From the NCBI GenBank assembly GCA_020726505.1, contig JAHLEZ010000011.1, forward strand, positions 186,001-250,000: a DNA stretch of 64,000 nt, in the 5' to 3' direction. The notes under the pieces were generated by a model. The model was not told the origin of the DNA and did no database searches. It worked only from the letters and a program-made list of their open reading frames with translations. Positions 56,101 through 64,000 of this stretch are shown piece by piece. The DNA is from Leptodontidium sp. MPI-SDFR-AT-0119 (taxonomy: Eukaryota > Ascomycota > Leotiomycetes > Helotiales > Leptodontidiaceae). Position 1 is the first letter of the stretch, and each line of letters starts with the position of its first letter. The position numbers were made by a program, and so were the translations under genes.

Positions 56101-58145
56101 GTCGTCAGCAGGATCCCGGCTTTGCAAGCTTTCGCAGCAGGCACAAACACGTTTTTGCTCATTTCACGCGGAGCCGACAGCCCGATTGTTATTGGTACGC
56201 CGATTTCCCGGGTGGTGGTGACCGTGTTTGGAGAGATCGGCATGCCTATTCAGGCTGGGAATTGGGGAGGTAGGGGTATGTTATGGGCATGGGTATGGGT
56301 GAGGAGGGTGCGGTGCGGAAGCTGCAGTGTCTGGGCTGTGTTGAAACCTGACGAGTTGTCGCTACACATCTCTTGGAGCCTTCCCTTCCCTTGCCTGGGC
56401 ATCGTTTGATTTCCACATGGCAGCACAGCACAGTCACGAAACAGAAACAGGAACACCACGTAGCCTGAATTTCGTAGTTCGAGTTCATGGCTTTGTGCAG
56501 AGTTGTACAGAACAGAACAGTGCAGAAAAGATGGCCCAGAAAAGACAGAAGACTCGGCCATTGCAGGCGCTGGAAATAATGCTGGAGCGTGCCAAGGGGT
56601 ATATTCCCGTCAACGCCTCAACCATCAATCAAGCAAGTCTGGGTTGGGTCTGCGACGGCGGATGACCTAAAGAAAAAGCTGGAAGAGTCCGGCTGGACAA
56701 GAAGACTTTGACAGGTTCAGGTTCGCGCCAAACGCCAGCTTAGGTTCATAGCGGCTAGCTGGCTTGCCCAAGTGTCCTTCAAGCGCTGCAACACCCTGCC
56801 GTGTTTCCCTAGCCTACCATACCAGGCTCGCACGGAGAACTCTTGCACGGGCCAAAGTTGGTTCATTGTTGGTTACATTTGAGATCATCGTGGCAGTTGA
56901 AAGGTGTTGCTCTAAAAGTAGTTGGTCCTCGGATCCAACAGTTCCCAGGACCAGAGATTCGGTGCCTGGCAAGTGCATTACAATATTCTGGGTCGGTGTA
57001 AGGCTGGATCTGGGAGAGGAGTGTGGCAAGAGCAGAAGGAAAGCCGATGCATCCTGCATCGTATCGCGGAGAGAAAACCGGGACGTAAGCGAACCTGAGC
57101 AAGGGGTTGACAACACCCCACCTTTTGGCAGTGAGTCTTGTGGCATTTGCAAATTAAATGAATCGTATGCGGAATTCCTTGTTCTTTGCTCTTAGTAGTT
57201 TATACGACAGTTGATGTCTGATTGGTTGTCATCTCATGTCGACATGTGATGGCTGGATGTCTTATCCATCCAGTGTTTCCTGTGGCCGGGCCGAAACAGA
57301 AGACAGGCATCCCATGATCCCAAGTACCGCTCTCCCAGAAAGCGCCAGGGAGTACAAAGCTAAAGCTATGACCGTCATCGGCCTCTCATCTCATCTGGCA
57401 TCCCTGCGTTGCCTCCTCCGTGCTGGCAGCCTGGTCTGTGGTGGAACAGAATTTGCATCGGGCGGCCTATGGGCGCAGCAGGATGAAGCCACAGCTTGCA
57501 TTCTGCCTCGGATATTTGACTGATCGAGTCTAGAAGACATACCTGGACATGTCCAGGACCAGGCATACCCTTCCATCAACCACACCCAGGTGCGTGCCCA
57601 GTCGCCCAGAGCTTCTAGCGGACCCATTCTGACCCATCAACAATCACCCTGCCGTCCGCCTGGGTCTCGCTTCCATTGGTGTGTGGCCCGCGCCCGCCAT
57701 CTCGATCCTGGCTCCTGGGCCAAACTACTGCTGTTGATGCTGCTGGTGCTGCTCTTCTGCAGACTCAGTCTTCTCCTCTCGCCTCCACACTTACTCACTT
57801 ACTCCCACTCACAACTCTCACAGTTCCACCTCCACCACCTTTACTTACTCAGGAGACTCGACCTCCGCCATAACTCACCACCACCCAGCAAACAAAATTA
57901 CTTCCACTACCCGTGCGTTTACATTGCAGATATACTCCACCATCGACGCCCATCCGAGCGCAAACACGAGGGACCAAGGAACGTCACCTCACTGCAGCAG
58001 TTCTCAGCTCTTGATTCAGCCACGGCGTTTCGTGCACACCTCCGAATGGACTCATAATCGCTGCCACTCCCCGATCTCCATTCCAGCTACACACCTGGAT
58101 GTTTCTGGACCGTTGATAGAATATCGAGTCTCATCATCAATCACG
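53188..58145. other. Gene-poor region of about 5 kb
   Basis: No complete gene is supported. There is one coding-like stretch at about 55930-56272 (listed separately). Pyrimidine-rich DNA on the minus strand at 55.1-55.7 kb produces long low-complexity frames that I reject. The last part (about 57700-58145) is a CT-rich leader of the next gene. Confidence 0.45.
55930..56272 (+). CDS. Coding-like exon of unknown gene
   Basis: One plus-strand frame is open for over 110 codons with exon-like codon choice and a non-repetitive sequence: ALSFVAILDDHDDRRAEL ... LQAFAAGTNTFLLISRGADS ... EIGMPIQAGNWGG, followed by a possible donor near 56272 (GTAGGG). No ATG is open upstream of Met at 56122, and I find no matching flanking exon. 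The reverse strand is also open for 61 codons. This may be a gene remnant or the middle exon of a gene I cannot assemble. Confidence 0.28.
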
Positions 58146-59048
58146 ATGTTCGAGCACTTTACCTTTGGTGCCCAGGCACAAACGAGTTATCTGGAACCAG
58201 AAGACATCTCTGCATCCCCAACAGATTGCTCATTCCCTCTCACGTCACCGCCTCCGACGTCTTACTTCCCTCCTACAGGCCCAAAACCTCCCATGCATGA
58301 TATCGCCGACAAGTTCTCCCAGCAGACTTTATATCCTGACGAAGCACCCCATCGCTCTATATGGAGCGATTCGCTTCCCAGTCCAGACTTCTCGGACAAC
58401 AACACATCGATCGACGATGAATCCACACCCGAGGAGATGTGCTACGTCTCAATAGCACGCGGGACATCCACCATCCCATCAACATCCTCAATATCCTCGA
58501 CATCTTCTCTTCCCAACTTACCACATCCCCGAGCAAGCACCAACACTAACACGGTAGCTTGTCGGCGTCTCCAAAGACAACTAAACGTCCAACTCCAATC
58601 CTGCAACACGCATATCAAAGGCATATCCACCCTCGTCGAAGACATGCTCACGACCAACACGCAATGCCGCCTGCACAAAACGCCATCACGACCATACTTC
58701 TCCACCCCACCACCGAGACTCATCCCCTCCAGCAAAGCCGAGCTCGAAGCCGAGCTGGCCATCGAGTCACCACCCTCTGTCGACTTTTCGAACAGGGAAA
58801 TAAGTCCCGACGAGGACGAGGGCTTTTCCGAAATGGATGACCCGTTTGGACTTCTGGCGTTCGAGGAGGAGATGAGTCTGAGGAGGGCGAGTGCGCCGAG
58901 TGGGATTCGCAAATATAATCTTGGAAGGTGGAGGAAGAGCAATGAGTGCATTGGGAGTGGGAATGGAGGCTTGACGGCCGTGGCGAGAACGAAGGTTAGG
59001 AGTGTGCCGAGGATGAGGAGGAGGAAGGTTGAGACTGTGGTTGAGTGA
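58146..59048 (+). CDS. Conserved-looking Ser/Pro-rich fungal protein, unknown function
   Basis: 300 aa from ATG 58146 (context CACGATGTTCG), chosen because the open frame upstream is low-complexity CT-rich leader. The N-terminus MFEHFTFGAQ is followed by Ser/Pro/Thr-rich disordered sequence (to about residue 135), then a short helical segment (ACRRLQRQLNVQLQSCNTHI, about 138-157) that may be a coiled coil, an acidic stretch (ISPDEDEGFSEMDDPFGLLA) and a basic C-terminus (RSVPRMRRRKVETVVE). No enzyme domain is visible. The layout suggests a nuclear or regulatory protein, but this is inference. Confidence 0.6.
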   Translation: MFEHFTFGAQAQTSYLEPEDISASPTDCSFPLTSPPPTSYFPPTGPKPPMHDIADKFSQQTLYPDEAPHRSIWSDSLPSPDFSDNNTSIDDESTPEEMCYVSIARGTSTIPSTSSISSTSSLPNLPHPRASTNTNTVACRRLQRQLNVQLQSCNTHIKGISTLVEDMLTTNTQCRLHKTPSRPYFSTPPPRLIPSSKAELEAELAIESPPSVDFSNREISPDEDEGFSEMDDPFGLLAFEEEMSLRRASAPSGIRKYNLGRWRKSNECIGSGNGGLTAVARTKVRSVPRMRRRKVETVVE

Positions 59049-62000
59049 GTCAATGGGTTGGTTTGGTTTAATGGATGGGGTGTTTGGTGTATGAGTTTAC
59101 TGTTGCTGGTTCTTTGGAGTATCATCATGGCGATGGGTGGGGGTTTTAAAAACGGTATCGGCTGGGTTGGGCTGGACTGGGTCAGTCTGGGTAATCATAG
59201 CATGGTAGATGGCGTCTTTGACTTAGTTGGGGTTTGGGGTTCGGGGAATAGCCTACATTAGCTTTTACTTTGGGGGCAATATAGCACATCTCCATGGGAA
59301 GGAAGAACAAAGGAGAAGGAAGGTCACACGGCCGGCAATTTGAAAGAAGGAAACGGATAAGGCTCGGGCCTGGAAACATGTACAGAGATCCACTGTGATC
59401 TAGTGTTTGGCATTCGTCGTTGTCATCGGTTCGGTCATCTACTGCAGCATATTTAGCGTCATGATTGATTGATTCGATGAATGCAACGAATATAATATCA
59501 CCATTTATGTAACCATTTGCATACCACTGCACTGCGCACATCCCGTCAACACAAGTCCCATCCCATCATCTATCTATCTATCTATCCCTCCCCATTCTTC
59601 TCATAGTGCCTCGCTCAGTTTATTTCACCTACTCACTGACCGTTACCGTTCTTGCTGTCCAAGTGGGTACTAATACAATACCCACTCAAGCAAAGTATAA
59701 ACCATCTCCTCCCCATGCACACACGAACACTCTCTATAGTGAAACCTACCAACGAGTGGCTAGTTCACACTTGTGAGGTGTTAGTGTTAGTGTTAGTGTT
59801 ACTTTCCTTTCCATATAGCTATAATCATAATTATCATATCAACTACCATTATGTAGCTACACAGGCTTGACCCTTTTCACCAACGCATTTTTTGCTCCAT
59901 ATGCGATCCTTCCATATGCGATCTCTGCTCGTTAGCTCGTCTTGAGTTATAATTTCCAGTTTCGGATTTCGGCCGGTGATCATTGGTGAGAGTTGATAAT
60001 AAATAGTGAGTCGGCAGTTGAGAGGGAGATGACAACGACACACACTCTCAAGTTCCTCTGCGCATCCTTGGGGAACTCAGTCCAGGATAGATAATCAACG
60101 CCGCCAAGAAACAAACAAGCCAATCGTGCTCCAACAGCTAACCCTTGCAGCTGTACTTTGTTTGAAGCTGAAGTGATATCCTCATCCACTCAGCATCCAG
60201 TTCGACAAATATGCTATTTTATTCTGTGATGGTGAGCTTTCTTTACATGTAGTATGAGGAGGTTTTATACTCTTCTGGAGGCGGTAGATTGGGGGGGGGG
60301 GGGGTTCTTTTCTGTATACTGTATGCTGTAGAGATCGTCGAAATGGTGTACTTGATGAGGGATGTGTTTGAAGTAGTTTTGGTAGCTTTGTTGTGGAGTT
60401 TTTACTTCTGATAGTAGTTTCTAGTGTTGGGAGAGAGAGGTATATAAACCCACTCTTATACACTGTACAATCGACAAGTAGAACGCACAGTGATGGTTAT
60501 TCGGTTGGCGATGGTGGGCCTGGAAGATAAGACTAGCTAGATTAATAGATCTGTATATTAGCAAGGAGTTAACTTTCTGTGTATATCTCTTCTTTTGAGT
60601 CTCAGTTCTAGACTGCTTGGTCGGTTGTCGGGTGTGTAAGTCTCTTCGCCTACTATTGTTCCACGGACGAGATAAGGTAAGAGAAGATAGGACGAGTAAA
60701 AGGTTGACAATAGGAGAGGTTCTGGGAGTGAGTTTTGAGATTATAATCAGTAAATATTAGACGGTGTTGATGACTCTGAACGTAACACATTGCTCCCCTG
60801 AAAAGTGCTTCAGAAGTGCAGATGGAGATGAGTAAACAAACCGAGGCAGCTAGTTACCTATATTTGGTACGTAATAATACGAAGCAGATCGATGCTATAT
60901 TGCCACCTTAGCATGACCTTCTGCTATTTCTATAATGTCAGTGTTGGATGATTTTGGGACGAGGGTGCATATTTATGCGGTCATGGAAGAACTAATCAAG
61001 AAAGAACTAGCTCAGCTCGGTTATTCAATTTTCCAAAACAAAAACAAAATCGAAAGATTCTCTTTTTGGTGTTTACGTGAACTAAAAGTGAACTGCGGAT
61101 TTGACACACTCGTCAAGCTGAAAGTTATTATTAAAAGATGAGTCTGAACTTGAACTTGAGCTTTAGGGGTATAAATTCTACTACTACTCGGTGCGCTGTA
61201 CCACATCTGTAGTATCAGAGCTTTACGCAAATATGGCAAGGAAACAAACAGGAGACCGCATGGGAAATCAACACTCGGGGAGATTTAAGCTTCCAGAAAT
61301 GCTGCATTCTTTCCTCCCTTTCGTCTGTGAGGTTTAGTTAGTTATTGATGGGTTGTCTTCGGCATCAAAGCTCAGAACAACCTGCCGGGTAATGACTAGG
61401 AAGTGAGTGACTGGGAAGGTGTTGAAAGCGAACGCAGGGTTGACAACATGCCTTCTCGTGAAACTTCGACGCAGCAGTCTGGCTCCCACTTGAGGATATT
61501 TATGCTAGCGAAAACAAAGAAGCCACGGTTTTGAGACCAGAAATTGAGATGTATTTCCGCGTGGAGATTAGGACCAAGTTAGTAAAAATCTAATAACCGG
61601 AACTGACTATTGCCTCCTTTCTGGTTGATATATTGTTCTCCGCCAAGAACCGCTGACCTTGAGGGGGTGATTTGTAGAAGGACTGGATAAATACTCATAT
61701 TATGTATACAAAAAAGAGACCACCCATAATCCAAAAGCATCAACTCCCCGTGTACTGGATTGAGCTGACAACTGCAAACTACGGGGTAATATTTCCCCGA
61801 CGATGACTCAATGAGTAACGAAACCCCGAGAGTCACAGCACTGCCCTCCCGTCACTTCGGAAAGTTTTCAATTCACTTCTGGGGAACAATTCGGTCTTGA
61901 CTCCGAAAGACTTACTAGGTATATATGCCCCATACTCCTCGTAGAATTTTGAAAGCAGACATTTCTTGAAACCTAGACACTACTTGATGAGGATTGGAGC

Positions 62001-63794
62001 TCTGGCAGTAAAATCTTGGAGCCATGAAATAACCACAGATGAAGGCGCAGCTCGTGCATAAAGTTTGGGCAACGAACTTGAAGTCATCTCACTCACTCCT
62101 GAACCTTTTGTTGTAAGAAGGGCTCCAAAGAACAGTGATGAAAAATCGACAGCAGAAATTCATCTGACAATCAAAATTGAATTCCCACCATTCTTAGCAT
62201 TGCGACATATTCTCTTGTATGTTTGAACTGATAAGTTGATTGTGGAAACTGACCGAGATTTAGAATATGAGAGACAGCTCAAGATGGGTGTTTGTTACTC
62301 CGTGACGCCAAAGATGTGCGACTCATGCCCCCACTGAGTGCGTCTTGCTGATGAGCATTTGATCTTAGTTCAAGATTGTCTAGAATCAAGGTTAGATTTT
62401 ATACTCTTTCGTAGAAAACGAATCTCGAGCGGAATAAAGCGATGAGAGACATCAGCACCGTCACTTTAGCTCCAACCGTCCCATCAATATTCGATCCTGG
62501 TCTAGTCCGCGTTAAATTGAGCGACCATCCTCAAGGCTTTTCCAGATATATTTATGGAGACTCTACTTCTTAAAACTGATTGGAATCTCCTGGACAAGGA
62601 ATGGATGAGAATGAGAATCAGAGTGCTGCTTTTTTAGTTGGATTATTCTGGACGTGAGCAATTTTAAAGCATCCAAGGATGAGCTTCTGAGGATCCTGAT
62701 TTATTCACTGTAGGCTTGGAAATATTTGAAAGAAAGCTAAATTTGGGAAAATTGAATGGAGGTGACAACTTGATATGCCATGACAACACTCGTTCACGAT
62801 CCTTTTGTATTCAATAAATCCTAGGACTGGCAAATAAAAGAATTGGGCGGGGAGAGAAGAAGAGCTTTTTGTAGTGCATTCTGAGCTACTAACGTAAATT
62901 CAGCCGTATCAAATAGACTGCCACCTCCAGACCACAGAGTCTTTCATGTTGGTGGGATCCCTTCTTACTCCGCAATGAGACCCCATTTCTGACGCGAAGA
63001 ACTCTTATATACCTCTCCCTGACATACCCAAAATTCACGCAAGTTACGCGCTTACATTATGAAAATTGACATCTGGGTGAATGCAGCAGTAAAATATATC
63101 ATCTAGATCAGAACCGCATTCACAACCACCCCTTCCATCCACCTCTCTTCTCTCCACTCCACATTACAACGGGGTCAGGGTATTTATACCCCCCTCTTAT
63201 ACTCTAAGAAATCTCGCAAAGAATCCAGATTCGCATCGTCAAGAATGGATGCGCGGTGTTCTGCGTAGGCACTACTAGCAGACAGGAGTGAAGGTTGTTT
63301 GTTTGTTTACTTTCGGTTAGTGGATGTTTCGGCTAAGTTGTTCACTCCCGTAACCTTCCTTCCCTGGGGTACTTCGAGTGAGTTGCCTATTCCAGGAGCC
63401 CAAACTCATGGGTGGGAGAATAGCGTTGGCAGCAGTAATGAGAATGGCAATGGAAGTGTTTTTTTTTCTTTTTCATTTCTCCCTCTTTTTTTCTTTTAAT
63501 TTCCTCTCGGTTCCTCCATTTGGAATTTTTCTGTTATATTCGACCCGCACTTCGTGGTAGGAGAGAGAGAGATATTGGGCTTTAGTTGAAGATTCCAGAA
63601 ATGGTGGACAGGCAAAACATTCTGTGTACTCTGAGTCTCCCATTGGTTGTATCTTACTGTTCGTGGTTCGGGCAGTGGCTTCATTATTATACACTCTCCC
63701 AAGAGATTCACAGGCCCCAAGAGAAGCCAGGAATCCTTTTGACAAGAGTGAATAAACGAGCTACCAACCCCACTCTTTCTATCTCATGCAAGAA
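59049..63794. other. Gene-poor region of about 4.7 kb
   Basis: No supportable gene. A G14 run lies at 60291-60304. Sequence at about 61.5-63.2 kb is moderately AT-rich with frequent stops in all frames and no recognised relic. ORFs such as 60935-61141 and 63299-63499 are short and without domains. Confidence 0.5.
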
Positions 63795-64000
63795 CTACGC
63801 CGAAGTAATCTCAAACCCTTCTAATCCACCATTCTTACGCCATTCCTGTAGAATTCTCGCATACGACAGATATCCCTGACCCCAGATCGAAGCACGTGCA
63901 AACCCAGCTTGTTGCTCAGGAGTCATCTTATCAGTCGCCCCCTCAGCATTAAAATAACTAGGCGTACACCCAGCCATAGTCGCCAGCATATGAGCTCTCG
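63795..64000 (-). CDS. Baeyer-Villiger-type flavin monooxygenase, C-terminus only
   Basis: The minus-strand frame enters from the right edge and ends at 63795. The last 67 residues include the segment GCTPSYFNAEG and GYLSYARILQEWRKNG, which match the C-terminal end of class B flavin monooxygenases of the Baeyer-Villiger group (CTPGYYNNEG-type segment followed by a final helix). The catalytic and nucleotide-binding parts lie outside the window, so the substrate cannot be inferred. Confidence 0.72.
   Translation of the reverse strand, partial: RAHMLATMAGCTPSYFNAEGATDKMTPEQQAGFARASIWGQGYLSYARILQEWRKNGGLEGFEITSA

Overview
The window is nuclear DNA of a filamentous ascomycete (Pezizomycotina, probably a leotiomycete-like species; the class is inference). 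The grounds are short introns (49-138 nt) with GTRNGT donors and CTRAC-type branch points, many spliced genes without operons, an NsdD-type GATA factor and fungal-specific families. Exon structures were worked out by hand from reading frame, splice signals and family motifs, without transcript data.

Layout. 1-193 holds the possible 3' end of an unknown gene. 194-17178 is almost empty except for one four-exon gene at 10062-11694, the orthologue of the developmental GATA factor NsdD (Ltf1/Nsd1), with about 9.9 kb of gene-free DNA upstream and 5.5 kb downstream. 17179-17678 is a non-autonomous TA-flanked DNA transposon (MITE) with 32-bp terminal inverted repeats. Next come a C-terminally shortened NmrA-like reductase (-), a DUF1772 membrane protein (+) and a small proline/arginine-rich protein with an internal duplication (+).

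The main result lies at 21433-39362: six adjacent genes whose families match the eukaryotic nicotinate-catabolism (hxn) cluster of Aspergillus nidulans. The order is hxnV (phenol-hydroxylase-like monooxygenase, -), hxnW (SDR ketoreductase, -), hxnX (FAD monooxygenase, +), hxnR (C2H2 activator, -), hxnT (Old Yellow Enzyme, -) and hxnS (molybdenum hydroxylase, +). In the published pathway HxnS makes 6-hydroxynicotinate, HxnX makes 2,5-dihydroxypyridine, HxnV makes trihydroxypyridine, and HxnT/HxnW reduce the ring before hydrolysis by HxnM/HxnN. HxnM, HxnN, HxnY, HxnP and HxnZ are not in the window.

40-50.7 kb carries housekeeping-type genes: a SET-domain protein, a GT34-like glycosyltransferase, an ER-type J protein, RNA polymerase I subunit RPA43, and free-methionine-R-sulfoxide reductase with a 5-nt microexon. 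43.5-46.8 kb is gene-poor and rich in hairpins. 51.1-52.5 kb is a broken protein-kinase-like gene. A 70-aa protein with a clear TATA box follows, then a long gene-poor tract, a 300-aa Ser/Pro-rich protein of unknown function (58146-59048), another gene-poor tract, and the C-terminus of a Baeyer-Villiger-type flavin monooxygenase running off the right edge on the minus strand.
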